This document shows, piece after piece, positions 36,122 to 46,400 of a stretch of DNA of 64,000 nt. Source of the stretch: an uncultured Dehalococcoidia bacterium. Its GTDB lineage: Bacteria; Chloroflexota; Dehalococcoidia; Lucifugimonadales; JAAXIE01. A model generated the notes under the pieces. That model had not been told where the DNA came from and made no database searches. It saw nothing but the letters and a program-made list of their open reading frames with translations. The translations under genes and the position numbers were made by a program. Numbering within the stretch: position 1 is the first letter of the stretch; each line of letters begins with the position of its first letter. The stretch lies in assembly GCA_951813255.1 (NCBI GenBank), contig OX638353.1, positions 1 through 64,000 on the forward strand, in the 5' to 3' direction.

Positions 36122-37957
36122 TCATTTTCGGCGAAGCTGGCGTGCCCAATTCCTCACAGGTGCAATGAGCACGCCGTCCCTCCCGCCGGTTGAACGGTCA
36201 ATCGCATCCTTGGGCGCAGGTGTGCCCTTGACCTGAACGGTAATTACATCTAGACGGTGGTACTTCTGGTGTTGCACCGAGGAGGCATGATGCCGCAACA
36301 GGCGAAGCGATATCTCGCCCTCCTCCAACCCCTGGGTCTCTTCGTTGAGGTACGCCAGCCGGTCTTCGAGGTTCTCTTCATCGAGGACGGCCATGAACTC
36401 CATCTCCATCATTCCCGGATCAGGACGAACAGTGACTATCAGGCAAGGCGCTTTCTCGTTTGGACCATCATCTTGCGCCTCTGTCAGGCTGATGAGCGTT
36501 TCCTCGGCGGCCGCAGCCAAGCGCTCGGTTGAAGGCTCGTTCCAGCCCAGCCTGGCAGCCAAGCCTCTGACAAATTCATCGATTGCTGGAAGGGAGGAAA
36601 CATCCAGCGTTGCCTGCAGGCGCCCGCCCTTCCGCGGATTGGTCAGGTTCAGAAATAGGGTCATCACAACGGCGGCAAGGGCCCCTGCCAGCATGCCGTT
36701 GTCCAGCAACCCGCCCCAGGCTCCACCTATCAAGTCGTCGAATATCGTCTGATTCTCGATTCCGGCGCCCAGGGAAAAGGCTATCCCTACCACGATCACC
36801 TTTTGATAGTCGAGACCCGACTGGACCACGGTCCGTATGCCCTCAACAAAGAGCAGGCCGATTGCGATCAACAGGTAGGACCCCATAACCGGGCTGGGGA
36901 TAGTCAGCAACACCGCTGGCAACTTGGGAAACAGTGCCAGCGCCACCAAGGCAACGCCTATAGCGTATCCGACGCTGCGGGCGGCAACCCCTGTCAGGTT
37001 GGTAAGCGAAGCGCTGGTGGAAGAATAAACCGTAGTAGGTGGCGTGCCTGCAATGCCCGATAGCAGGATCCCCAGCCCATTGGTATTGAGCGAACCCTGC
37101 ACCAAGCGGAAATCCGTTACCTTTGGCCTGCGTCTCGAGGCCTGCTGGATGGCCACGCTATCACCTATGTTCTTGATCCCTCCTACCAGCGTCACCACCA
37201 CAAACACCGGCAACAGCGCCCAGAAGCTGGCATCAGGTGTCAGGTCGAACCCAGGAAACCTCACTTCGGGAATACCGAACCATGGAGCGTCGAGTACCCG
37301 CTGAGTGTCATACGCCCCGAGCAGGGCGGCAAGCACGCAGCCAATGCCGATGCCGATGAGGGGTGACCACAGCCGCCACGCCCCCGAAACCCTCAGCGCG
37401 AGTCCAATGGTGACAACAAGGGTGACCAGTCCGACGATGGGACCCGCTGCATCAGGAGCGCCATCGGGGACCTCTTGTACTCTGTCCAGAGCGATGGGCA
37501 GCACCGTCGACGCAATCAGCATCAGCACTGTGCCCGAAACTACCGGCGTGATGATCCGTCGCAACAGCGGAAGCCATATGGCCAAGGCCTGATAGAAGAA
37601 GGAGGAAACTACGATCAGACTCGCCAGTAGGGGCGGGCCTCCGGCAGTCAGCGCCAGCACGGACACCGCAACGAAGTTGGGCGTCGTGCCCATGATGAGC
37701 ACATGCCCCGCTCCAAAACGCCACATCCGGCTCGCCTGCAGCGCCGTGAGGACTCCGGCGATAATCAACGCAGCGAAGACAGCCCACGATAGGTAGCTCT
37801 CGCCCTGCCCCCCTGCCCGCGCCGTAATCGCCACCACTAGCACCAACGGTGCCAAGCCGAAAATCACGCCCTGGAGGCCGACGCCAATGGATATCAATGG
37901 AGGGCAAGGCTCATCAGCCTCGTAGCGAATGGCCTCGTTGACGCCCGGTGCTCGCAA
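36122..37957 (-). CDS. NCS2-family nucleobase permease fused to a C-terminal cytoplasmic ATPase-like domain
   Basis: A 611-aa protein. Residues 1 to about 450 form a uracil/xanthine permease-type transporter with 12-14 hydrophobic segments. The family regions are seen in GVGLQGVIFGLAPLVLVV, NIGDSVAIQQASRRRP and NTNGLGILLSGIAGTPPTTV. The final about 150 residues are soluble: PAIDEFVRGLAARLGW, then RLAAAAEETLISLTEAQ, then repeated acidic segments. They resemble an RsbW/anti-sigma-type HATPase fold, although the N-box Asn is missing. The TTG start at 37957 has GAGG 5 nt upstream. The fused domain may regulate transport; that is an inference. Confidence 0.82.
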   Translation of the reverse strand: MRAPGVNEAIRYEADEPCPPLISIGVGLQGVIFGLAPLVLVVAITARAGGQGESYLSWAVFAALIIAGVLTALQASRMWRFGAGHVLIMGTTPNFVAVSVLALTAGGPPLLASLIVVSSFFYQALAIWLPLLRRIITPVVSGTVLMLIASTVLPIALDRVQEVPDGAPDAAGPIVGLVTLVVTIGLALRVSGAWRLWSPLIGIGIGCVLAALLGAYDTQRVLDAPWFGIPEVRFPGFDLTPDASFWALLPVFVVVTLVGGIKNIGDSVAIQQASRRRPKVTDFRLVQGSLNTNGLGILLSGIAGTPPTTVYSSTSASLTNLTGVAARSVGYAIGVALVALALFPKLPAVLLTIPSPVMGSYLLIAIGLLFVEGIRTVVQSGLDYQKVIVVGIAFSLGAGIENQTIFDDLIGGAWGGLLDNGMLAGALAAVVMTLFLNLTNPRKGGRLQATLDVSSLPAIDEFVRGLAARLGWNEPSTERLAAAAEETLISLTEAQDDGPNEKAPCLIVTVRPDPGMMEMEFMAVLDEENLEDRLAYLNEETQGLEEGEISLRLLRHHASSVQHQKYHRLDVITVQVKGTPAPKDAIDRSTGGRDGVLIAPVRNWARQLRRK

Positions 37958-38195
37958 AAAAGCCTCGTATGCCGATGATGGGTGCGCTCAATGGTACGCT
38001 AGGCCTGTGCCCCACACAATCGCTGGCAAGTAGATGTGAGGATGGGTGACTGTCCTAACGCTCTTCAGGTAGCTGTCGGAACCATCACACGCTCGCAAGA
38101 GATGGCGGGGACAAAATGCTCGGAAGCAGGGCAAGTGCTTAATATGGTTTATAGATACACGGGTCGGAGCCGGAAAGTGAGAGCAGGGTTGGAGA

Positions 38196-39104
38196 CTAGT
38201 TCTGCGGAATGTTCTTCAGGAATTCACGCATGGCCGTGGAGCATTCCCAGGGTTTCTCCAGTTGCAGGAAGTGGGTCGCCTCGGGCAGGAAGTCGTAGTC
38301 CACGGTCAAAATATCACTCAGGTCCAAAGTTGGCAGATAGGAGTAAGGCAATGTCGGATCGGCCCCAATGACCTTTGTGGGGCAGTGAAGCGAGGTGAAG
38401 TCGACGGCGACAGCGAACACACCAGCGTAATCGATCATTTGGGCTTCGTAGTCCCGAGGACATCTGAGTTCGTAACCCTCACCGCCGGCAACTTCCCGAA
38501 GGGTTGTCTTCGCCATCAACTCGAACACACCTGGAGCGAAAAACTTGAATGGCGGGAACAGGGGCAGCACGCTGGAAAAGTCCTCCGTGTCCCTGAACCG
38601 CTCCGTGCGGCGACGCGCGAAGCCCGCCGCCCTGGAAGCTGCCTCCTCGAATTCCTCGTAACTTCTGCCCGGCTTGCAAAGAGGCGGATCGAACAACACA
38701 AGCCCCGACCACCCACTACCCCTAGCAGCCGACAGGAGCGCCACCAAGGCCGCTACCGAGTGAAACACACCCACTTTGGGCTTCTTCCCGTAGTGGGCGT
38801 CTATCTGTTCGAGGATACGGTCATGGTCCTCCACCAAGGTTGGAATGTTGTGCCTGTCCAAGGGACTCACATCGTTCCAGCCGTGGTTTCTCAAGTCGTA
38901 GACGATGAGGTCGAAATCATCTGCAAGGAGCGACCAGAAGGGATAGTAGAGGTCGATGGCAAGCCCGTTGCCGTGACTGAGGACAAGGCGCGGACCATCA
39001 GGGTTTCCATGACGACGGAGGGTGATTACCGTGTCACCATCAACGTGGACATCGTGCGTTGATAGCGGGTCAGGCAACCGCCACACGATTGGCTCAGCTC
39101 CCAT
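38196..39104 (-). CDS. Alpha/beta hydrolase, possibly thioesterase-like
   Basis: A 302-aa alpha/beta-hydrolase fold protein. The oxyanion region is RLVLSHGNGLAIDL. The nucleophile elbow is KVGVFHSVAALVALL (Ser in HSVAA rather than the usual GxSxG). The C-terminal catalytic His is in PEATHFLQLEKP. The start ATG 39104 overlaps the PPTase stop (TGATG). As third gene of an ACP-PPTase-hydrolase operon near a polyketide synthase, it may release or edit acyl chains from the carrier protein. Confidence 0.85.
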   Translation of the reverse strand: MGAEPIVWRLPDPLSTHDVHVDGDTVITLRRHGNPDGPRLVLSHGNGLAIDLYYPFWSLLADDFDLIVYDLRNHGWNDVSPLDRHNIPTLVEDHDRILEQIDAHYGKKPKVGVFHSVAALVALLSAARGSGWSGLVLFDPPLCKPGRSYEEFEEAASRAAGFARRRTERFRDTEDFSSVLPLFPPFKFFAPGVFELMAKTTLREVAGGEGYELRCPRDYEAQMIDYAGVFAVAVDFTSLHCPTKVIGADPTLPYSYLPTLDLSDILTVDYDFLPEATHFLQLEKPWECSTAMREFLKNIPQN

Positions 39105-39892
39105 CAGTGCGATTCTCTTCCCAAAAGCCTCTCATCGTCCACTTCATGGGCGATGGCAGCCGCAAAGCAGTCGTTGCCCAGGTCTTCCAGATGCCACTGG
39201 ACTCCCGGCTCTTCTGGAAACTCGAATGCGCTATGGAAACCGCCATTCCGCATGACAAGCGGGACTTCGAACCGTGCGGGGCTTAGGGACAGCCCAGTGC
39301 CCAGAGCCTTGATAAACGCCTCTTTGATCGTCCAGAGCTTGTAGAACAAGTGAACCCTGTCGTGGGAACCGGCAGATGCAAGCTCCGCCTGTTCCCCAGG
39401 ACTGAACACGGTCTGGCTGATGGCATCGAGGTCGCGCCGGTGGGAACGCTCCTCAACGTCGACACCCAGTCGACCCTTGGAGGCAAGGGCAATCAGCCCA
39501 TGGTTGCCACTATGACTAACATTGAAGCTGATGGGAGCAACCGCTCCCTCTATCAAGGCGAAGGGCTTCCCATGCTCGAGTGTCCTGATGACTAGGTCAT
39601 CATTCCTGCAATCAAGTTGATGACAGAGAAGAGACCGGAGCGCACCCCGGCACAGGATGAATTGACGGCGGTGTTGCGCATACCTGAACCGCCGGGCACG
39701 CTCCCGTTCCCCTTCATGGAGCAACGCCCATGATTCAGCCTCCCCGGCTGGGTTTGGGGTAAGCCCAAAGTGAAGAACCGTCGCGCTGGGCGAGGCGTAA
39801 GACTCCTGCCCCCGGTACCCCGGAAACGGGGGTGCCAACTTCGGCAACGCGTTCACTCTTATATTTTCGCCTATGGCGCCCGTGAGCGCCAT
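39104..39892 (-). CDS. Sfp-type 4'-phosphopantetheinyl transferase
   Basis: The 262-aa enzyme would attach phosphopantetheine from CoA to carrier proteins. Diagnostic motifs are FNVSHSGNHGLIAL, GVDVEE (Mg2+ site) and KLWTIKEAFIKALG (WxxKEA). The length fits the Sfp class that modifies secondary-metabolism carriers. A longer frame from TTG 39943 overlaps the ACP end; ATG 39892 with AAGAAG upstream is preferred. Its substrates are likely the ACP encoded just upstream and the PKS ACP domain 11 kb away. Confidence 0.92.
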   Translation of the reverse strand: MALTGAIGENIRVNALPKLAPPFPGYRGQESYASPSATVLHFGLTPNPAGEAESWALLHEGERERARRFRYAQHRRQFILCRGALRSLLCHQLDCRNDDLVIRTLEHGKPFALIEGAVAPISFNVSHSGNHGLIALASKGRLGVDVEERSHRRDLDAISQTVFSPGEQAELASAGSHDRVHLFYKLWTIKEAFIKALGTGLSLSPARFEVPLVMRNGGFHSAFEFPEEPGVQWHLEDLGNDCFAAAIAHEVDDERLLGRESH

Positions 39893-39914
39893 AGCTTCTT
39901 GACTAGCTGCAGAA

Positions 39915-40160
39915 CTACCCCGTCCGGGACTCAAGACGTGCAATCAGTTTGCCCACGGTGTTCACTTCGGTGCATTCCTCGGGCTTGAATTCGACGCCGA
40001 ACTCCTGTGCGACCAGTCTCGTGAAGCTCATAAAGTCCACTGAGGACACGCCGGACTCTCTAAGGCTGGCATTGGAGTCCAATGGGCGTCCCTGTGGTCG
40101 CCCTTCCAGTTCAAGGTTATCGTCAACAAGCTTGCGCAGGCGTTCCTCGGTAGAAGGCAT
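39915..40160 (-). CDS. Free-standing acyl carrier protein
   Basis: An 81-aa ACP-fold protein. Helix 2 begins ESGVSSVDFMSFTRL, with the phosphopantetheine-bearing serine in SSVD (usual DSL/DSV motif). ATG 40160 follows AAAGGACAG. It leads the operon with PPTase and hydrolase (23 nt and 1-nt overlap). It differs from primary fatty-acid ACPs (not the DSLD motif), suggesting a dedicated pathway. Confidence 0.88.
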   Translation of the reverse strand: MPSTEERLRKLVDDNLELEGRPQGRPLDSNASLRESGVSSVDFMSFTRLVAQEFGVEFKPEECTEVNTVGKLIARLESRTG

Positions 40161-40238
40161 AAGAACTGTCCTTTCTGATGGCCTGTGTTACAGCAAGAGA
40201 ATACGGGGAAAGAGCCGTGTCAGTCAACGCACCCGCTA

Positions 40239-40850
40239 TCAGAGTGTCGAGCCAAGAACGCTCGACGACATCCCCATTTGCCATTCCGTTGTCCACCCAT
40301 GGGTGTTCTCAATGGGGGCACTTTCGTTGTACCCCACCAATCCACCGCTCGCATTGTCGGACGTTGCGGTGACGCCTCCCGAGGCCGTGCTTCCACAATG
40401 GCCGCCAGGCTCCAGCCGACCAATCCGCCGGTCCACCCGCCTCCGCGGGCGACTCCGGTCGGGTAGCTGTCCGTGACCGACGCACGACTGAGACTGACCA
40501 GCCCGCCGGTCACACCGCCGGTGGTCGAGGTGACGGTCGCGCTGGGAGTGCTGCCGGTGATGTCATCGTCGCTCAACCCGGCCAGGCCGCCGACGTACCA
40601 GCGTCCGTCCACCGTACCAGCGACCTCGCAATCCTCAATCTGGGACATGCTCTGCCCTACCAGCGCTCCCACGTAGTCCATCCCCGTGATATCGACTCTT
40701 TCCAGCTCCACATTCAGGAGCGTGCTTCCGGCCGCGGTATAGCCGAAGAGCCCCACGGCGAGAGCCGTGCTGGGTTGGTCGATGAAGAGGTTGCTGATCG
40801 TGTGGGTCGGTGCGCCACTGTCGAACGTGGCGGCGAAGGCAGAGCTTCCG
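40239..40850 (-). pseudogene. GLUG-repeat adhesin fragment, cut by an IS5 remnant and frameshifted
   Basis: The minus strand encodes FAATFDSGAPTHTISNLFI and LNVELERVDITGMDYVGALV, then VGGLAGLSDD and GGWTGGLVGWS, typical GLUG repeats of surface proteins. Near 40400 the frame changes and continues as TATSDNASGGLVGYNES. The 5' side ends at about 40850, where the IS5-type sequence begins. The gene's signal peptide and remaining repeats are missing. Confidence 0.75.
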
Positions 40851-41475
40851 GCGGAGAGATGAGGGGGAGCCACCTTCCGACGACGACCCCGGCAACCCGT
40901 GGGTGGACTTTCGTGGGGAGAGGTTGAAGAACGAGACCCACGAGAGCAGGACGGACCCCGAGGCCAGATTGATGCGGAAGGGTAAGGGTAGAGAGGCCAA
41001 GCTGTCCTTCATGGGCCACGCCCTGATGGAGAACGGCAACGGGCTGCTGATGGACTTCGTGGTGAGCAGGGCCACTGGGACGGCGGAGCGTGAGGCTGTG
41101 CCGGTGATGCTGGACGATGCGAGGCAGCGGGGCTACCGTCCCAGGACCTTGGGAGCTGATAAGGGCTACGACACCCGGGAGTGTGTGAGGGCCATGCGCA
41201 ACCGGGGGGTGACGCCCCACGTGGCGCGGCGGACTCACTCGGCAATAGACGGACGCACCACACGGCACGCTGGCTACAGGGCGAGCCAGAAGGTGCGCAA
41301 GCGGGTGGAGGAGGTGTTCGGGTGGATGAAGACGGTGGGAGGGTTGCGTAGGACCCGGTACCGGGGAGTAGAGAGGACGGGGCTGGCTGGGTACTTCGTG
41401 GCTACGGCCTACAACCTGGTGAGGATGGCGAACCTGGTGTCGTGTGAGAGGGCTCGGGCCGTTCAGGCGGTGTGA
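40850..41475 (+). mobile_element. IS5-type element remnant, copy 2 (5'-truncated transposase)
   Basis: The transposase reading begins abruptly at SFRRRDEGEPPSDDDPGNP and then runs intact to its natural end (AYNLVRMANLVSCERARAVQ, stop 41475). It retains VDFRGERLKNETHESRTDPE, the part missing in copy 1, but lacks the N-terminal half. Nearly identical to copy 1 over the shared C-terminal part, in the same orientation. Confidence 0.85.
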
Positions 41476-41814
41476 TCCGCCTGGGGTGCAGTGCGTCCGG
41501 ATGGGTCTGACGGGGCTTCGGAGGCCCTGCTGATGGCCACCTGAGTCGTGCTCCCAAGGATCCCCGGACCGCCCTACTCTCCAGCGAAAGCCACTCGGCG
41601 GCCACTTAAACCAGTATGCCTAACCGGCAAAAACTATTCTTCAGTAGTCTGCTAGTGCGACCGGATCGAAGGCTTGTCCCACGAGTAATAAGGCGCAGAG
41701 CAGAACGAGAACTAGAGCAGCAAGCAGACCGCCAACGTGATTCCTCTGCAGACCACGTAAGAAGTGTTGCCCTATGTGCCCCAATTCACCGACATTCCAT
41801 CTTAGTTACCCAAA
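41476..41814. other. IS tail and non-coding flank
   Basis: IS similarity fades at about 41534. The rest shows no gene, repeat or RNA signature. Confidence 0.35.
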
Positions 41815-42207
41815 TTAGGCCATTAGCGATGTGCCCGTTGTTAAGTGAGAAGGCCGGGCCATTCCAGCGAGTAATATTGTGTCAATCGTCACGAACCCCT
41901 TTTCGACTATCTCAGGTTCAAGGTACCTTGCATCAGTGAAGTCAGTTCCAGCGAGAAGTGCGTCGTCGAGCTTCGCACCATAGAGAATTGCGTATTGGAG
42001 CATTGTTCCGGCCAGGTGGGCTCCTACAAAGCTAGCACCCTCTAAAAGTGCGTTTAAGAGCTCAACCTCAGTGAGATCCGCACCATCGAAGACAGCGTAG
42101 CTCGCGTTCGCAACTCCGAACTTGGCTTGTGTCAGAATGGCATTCCTGAAATTGGCTCTCACAAGTCGAGCGGCTCTAAAGCGAGACTTCTTTGCAGTTG
42201 GCATCAT
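41815..42207 (-). CDS. Pentapeptide-repeat protein, possibly C-terminal half of a split gene
   Basis: The 130-aa product contains pentapeptide repeats of the A(D/N)LxX type: ARLVRANFRNAILTQAKF, ALLEGASFVGAHLAGTML, AILYGAKLDDALLAGTDF. These fold as right-handed beta-helices. The ATG 42207 overlaps the preceding frame's stop by 4 nt. The two may be one gene broken by a frameshift. Confidence 0.6.
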   Translation of the reverse strand: MMPTAKKSRFRAARLVRANFRNAILTQAKFGVANASYAVFDGADLTEVELLNALLEGASFVGAHLAGTMLQYAILYGAKLDDALLAGTDFTDARYLEPEIVEKGFVTIDTILLAGMARPSHLTTGTSLMA

Positions 42208-42434
42208 CCATGAGGGTACACCCTTGTTCCTGTCAATTCATGCACCATTAAAAGACCGATTAGAGGACTATTCTCTATATGCAAAACGTCAAGGATGGCT
42301 GCTTTGACACGAGTGCTCGATAGATTGCGATGCGTTAGTCCTTCAAAGAGTCCTTCCACGGTTTCCGAAACGTCCGCACCCTGCAAATTTGCTCCACGAA
42401 GGTTTGAGAGAACTTCCTCTTCAGCTTTCGCCAT
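42204..42434 (-). CDS. N-terminal pentapeptide-repeat fragment
   Basis: A 76-aa frame opens MAKAEEEVLSNLRGANLQGA, one pentapeptide turn, and then loses the repeat. It ends in an ATGA overlap with the next gene. It probably belongs with the downstream repeat protein. Confidence 0.45.
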   Translation of the reverse strand: MAKAEEEVLSNLRGANLQGADVSETVEGLFEGLTHRNLSSTRVKAAILDVLHIENSPLIGLLMVHELTGTRVYPHG

Positions 42435-42449
42435 TGTCCATGGCCGGCC

Positions 42450-42689
42450 TTACTTCCGGCGACTGAGAACTGTTAAGGCCACTGTTGTGTCCGCACGATT
42501 GGCTGGAGGGTCCCGCCGCAAATCCGCTATCCATTCGTGTAACGCCTTAGCCCACTCTCGAAGCCGCCTGGAGTTTTCCTCGATAGGGATTCTTTCCTCG
42601 TCTGGGTCGTCTCCGGCAAGAGCGAAAGATGAGCCCTTTCCGCAGTGCTCCCGTACACGTGCGGACAGTGTTTCAACTATTGGGGCCAT
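42450..42689 (-). CDS. Hypothetical small helical protein
   Basis: A frame from ATG 42689 (MAPIVETLSARVREHCGKG) gives about 79 aa and includes EENSRRLREWAKALHEWIAD, a charged helix. It sits 15 nt upstream of the pentapeptide fragment on the same strand, so the three may form a small operon. No family is recognised. Confidence 0.4.
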   Translation of the reverse strand: MAPIVETLSARVREHCGKGSSFALAGDDPDEERIPIEENSRRLREWAKALHEWIADLRRDPPANRADTTVALTVLSRRK

Positions 42690-42790
42690 GATCAGGGGCG
42701 CTTGTTTTGGAAAGGCGCTCTGACACGAACATCGCGCCAACCTCGGGCCTCAGTTGAGAGAATATCTCTTCAGTCTTCTCCGGTGCGAGT

Positions 42791-43173
42791 GGTGCTAAGC
42801 AATTCAAAGATATTGAATTCCTATGGCTCGGCCGAAACCGGTTGAGCGAACCGATACCTGTGGAACTCGGCAACCTCTCCAAGTTGAAATGGCTAGAAGT
42901 CCACGGCAACCGAGCCTTCCCGGACCTTTGCCCAGATCGTTCACCGGCCTGACCTCGCTCACGACCCTATGGCTGAATGGTACTGAACTGTGTGCACCCA
43001 CGGATGATGCGTTCCAGGCGTGGCTGCAGGGCATAAAGAAAGAGGTTGGAGTTCTTAACTGCGCGAGTCAGGATCGTGCGGTTGACCGTTCTACACTGTT
43101 GCGGACATACGACGTTACAGATGGCCCGAACTGGGCCAGCAACAGGGATCGGAGAGGGCTATTTCTGTCATAG
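42791..43173 (+). pseudogene. Leucine-rich-repeat protein remnant
   Basis: One frame reads DIEFLWLGRNRLSEPIPVEL followed by GNLSKLKWLEVHGN. A second frame continues GPLPRSFTGLTSLTTLWLNG and ends with RTYDVTDGPNWASN. These are plant-type (LxxLxLxxNxLxGxIP) LRRs and the TDGPNW cap, split by a frame change near 42905. No start or signal peptide is seen. Confidence 0.65.
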
Positions 43174-43457
43174 AATGCTCCGCTTGAGAAGACTCCAACC
43201 GGTCGGAGAGGACCAGATCGCAGTTGGAACACCATTTGTCTCCCAGTTTTCCCTATCCGTCTCCATCTCAAATCAACTGCCCATGAGTACCGCACCTTCT
43301 TGTTGCTATTGCGTTCCTGCCATGAAAGATGACGTGACGCAATCATAGCCCGTGTTGGGGGTAGGCACCCGTTCCCCGTCCTCCATTCTGTCCAACTACT
43401 ACGTACAGCTACTGTGATACCATTGCTCTAAAATCCTTCTAAACGGGAGAAGTTGAG
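43174..43457 (+). promoter_or_regulatory. Leader region before the polyketide synthase
   Basis: The interval has no gene. A possible -10 TAAAAT (43429-43434) lies close to the PKS start, but no convincing -35 was found. GGGAGAAG at 43445-43452 is the ribosome binding site for the TTG start. Confidence 0.35.
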
Positions 43458-46400
43458 TTGAAGGAAGACGTGGGAGACAACCGCAGGCAGCAGCCATCCG
43501 AAAAGTTGGAGCGGCACGATGCTGGGGAGCCTATTGCCGTCATAGGCATGGCGTGCAACTTTCCAGGGGCGCCTGACCTATCTTCCTTCTGGCGGCTGCT
43601 GGAATCCGGCGGAAATGCCATCACGAAGGGCGTGCCAGGGTCCGGAGTGGGCCGCATCGGCGAGTTCTACCCAGAGTCCGCCAATCAGAATCCCGCCTGC
43701 CGTTTTGCGGCTCTAGTTGACGACATTGACCTCTTCGACGCGGAGTTCTTTCGGATCTCGCCCGTGGAAGCGCAACTGCTGGACCCACAGCAGCGGATGG
43801 TGCTGGAGACGTGCTGGAAGGCGCTGGAGGACGCGCTGATGGACCCCGAGCGATTGAGAGGCAGCCGCACGGGCGTGCATGTGGGCATCAGCAACAACGA
43901 CTACCGCACGATAAGCCTGGAGGCCAGCCAGCCGACCGAGCCCGCTACCAGCCTCTACGCTGTCGCAGGGACGTCCTTCAATACAGCCGCGGGCCGCGCG
44001 GCCTTCGCGCTTGGGCTAGAAGGCCCAGCGATGGCCGTAGACACCGCTTGCTCGTCATCGTTGTTCGCGCTGCACCAAGCAGTTGTATCGCTGCAACGGA
44101 AGGAAGCGGACCTATTCGTGGTGGGGGGCGTGCAGGCTATATTCCTGGGAAAGCTGACTCAATTGCGGGCCAATGCTCAAATGCTCTCACCGGATGGACA
44201 GTGCAAGGCCTTTGACGCTTCGGCGAACGGATTTGTGCGCGGCGAGGGCTGCGGAATGGTGGTGCTGAAGAGGTTGAGTGACGCCCAAGCTGACGGTGAC
44301 CGAATATGGGGCGTTGTGTTGGGCTCAGCAGTCAACCAAGACGGGGCCAGTGCAGGGCTGACGGTGCCCAGTGGCACGGCGCAGGCGCGAGTCATTGAGG
44401 AAGCGTTGCTGCAGGCCGGCGTGGACCCGCAAGAGGTCGATTATTTGGAAGCCCACGGCACTGGTACGGAGGTGGGCGACCCCATAGAGTTGAACGCTGC
44501 GACGGAGATCTACGGGAGGGGCCGCGAACCCGACCGGCCTCTGCTTGTGGGCTCCGTGAAAACGAACGTTGGGCATCTGGAACCGGCGGCGGGCGTCGCT
44601 GGGCTGATGAAGGTGCTGCTTTCTATGCATCGCGGAGTGATTCCCAAGCACCTGCACTTCAACAGTCCGAACCCGCGCATAGACTGGGACAACCTGCCAG
44701 TCAAGGTGACGTCTGAGGCGACAGCGTGGCCAGAGGTTGTGGGTAGGCCACATCGAGCAGGTATCAGCTCTTATGGCTGGTCAGGGACCAATGTCCATGT
44801 GGTGGTGGAGGCCTACGCGAATGAGAAGCCAACAGAAGTCGACAGAAACGGGATGCCTCAGCCGACGAGCCCAACGCAGGCGGTGTCGCTCCGAGCGACA
44901 GAGGCAGAGGCGGCAACAGCCGCCTACGGAAGGCAGGAAGCACGGCCCGCACGGCTACTCCCACTGACAGGAAAGAGCGAGGCCGCTCTCAAGGATTTAG
45001 CCAAATCTTACCTACTCTGGCTGGACGATCAGACCAGCGCCACATTCAAAGAGGGCTCCGCCAGGGAGCCCGAACTCTCCGACATGGCTTGGTCCGCCAG
45101 CGTGGCCCGTAGCCACTTCGATTATCGGAAGGGAATTTCCTTCCGGGATGCGCAGTCGCTACGGGAAAGCCTGCGGGTTGTTGCGGACGGGATTGATGAG
45201 TCACCCCGGCAAACGGCGTCAAAGGTGGCGTTTGTATACACAGGGCAGGGGGCTCAGTGGGTCGGCATGGGAGCGGGTCTGTACGAGAGCGAGCCGGTGT
45301 TCCGCGCCGTCTTGGACAGGTGCGACCAGTTGATTCAGGAGGAGCGGGGCGTATCTCTGCTGGATGTCATGTTCGGACGGCACGGCGTGGACGGAGACCT
45401 AGAAGAGCCACAGTGGACGCAGCCGGCAATTTACGCGCTGGAGTGCGCGCTGACCGCTCTGTGGCGGAGCAGTGGCATCCAGCCCAGCGCGGTGTTGGGA
45501 CATAGTTTGGGGGAGATTGCGGCGGCGCAAGCTGCCGGCGTCTTCTCACTGGAGGACGGCCTGCGTGCCGCCTCCGCCCGCGGGCGGCTACTGGGGGCGC
45601 TGCCGCAGGCCGGAGCAATGGCTGCCATCTTTACACCAGCGCCACAGGTGGAAGAGGCTGTAGCGAACTGGAATGCGGCTCACCCTGGCGCAGACCTGTG
45701 CATTGGTGTTGATAATGGCACCCACCAAGTGGTGAGCGGCTTAGCCGAAGAGGTACACGCCTTGGCCGATCAGCTTGAGTTGGCTGGGATGAATGTGCGT
45801 CGACTTAAGGCAAGCCCAGCCTACCACAGTCCACTTGTAGAACCGGCGCTCGACGATCTGGAGGCTGCCTTCTCATCACTCGCGATCTCTGCGCCGGAGA
45901 TTGCCTTAGTGAGCAACCTCACCGGCGCGCCAATTGAACCAGACGCAAGTTTAGATGGAGCCTACTGGCGTCAACACGCGCGTCAACCGGTGGCGTTCCG
46001 TGCCGGAGTAGAATCACTGGCCGCCATGGGAGTGGATGCAGTCATAGAACTGGGGCCGCACTCTGTGCTGGGCCCGCTGGTCTCTCTGAACTGGCCGGAT
46101 GCCGGATTGAGCGTGCCCGTACCTGTCGTTTTGCAGAGCGTGCGAAGACCGTCGTGGGACGGCTCTGAGCCGGAGCGCGCCGCCGCCTACGTGTACGCAG
46201 TAGCAAGTGCATATGAGGCTGGGCTGCCCGTTGACCTTGCCGCACTGTTCGCAGGGGAGGAACGGCGGAAGATCTCGGTGCCCGGCTACGCCTTCCAGCG
46301 CCGCCGGTACTGGGTCACCCCCACACAGCGTCGCAGACTGGGTGACGCACACCCGCTGCTTGGCACTAAGCACGAATCGCCGCGTGGCGAGGTTATGTAT

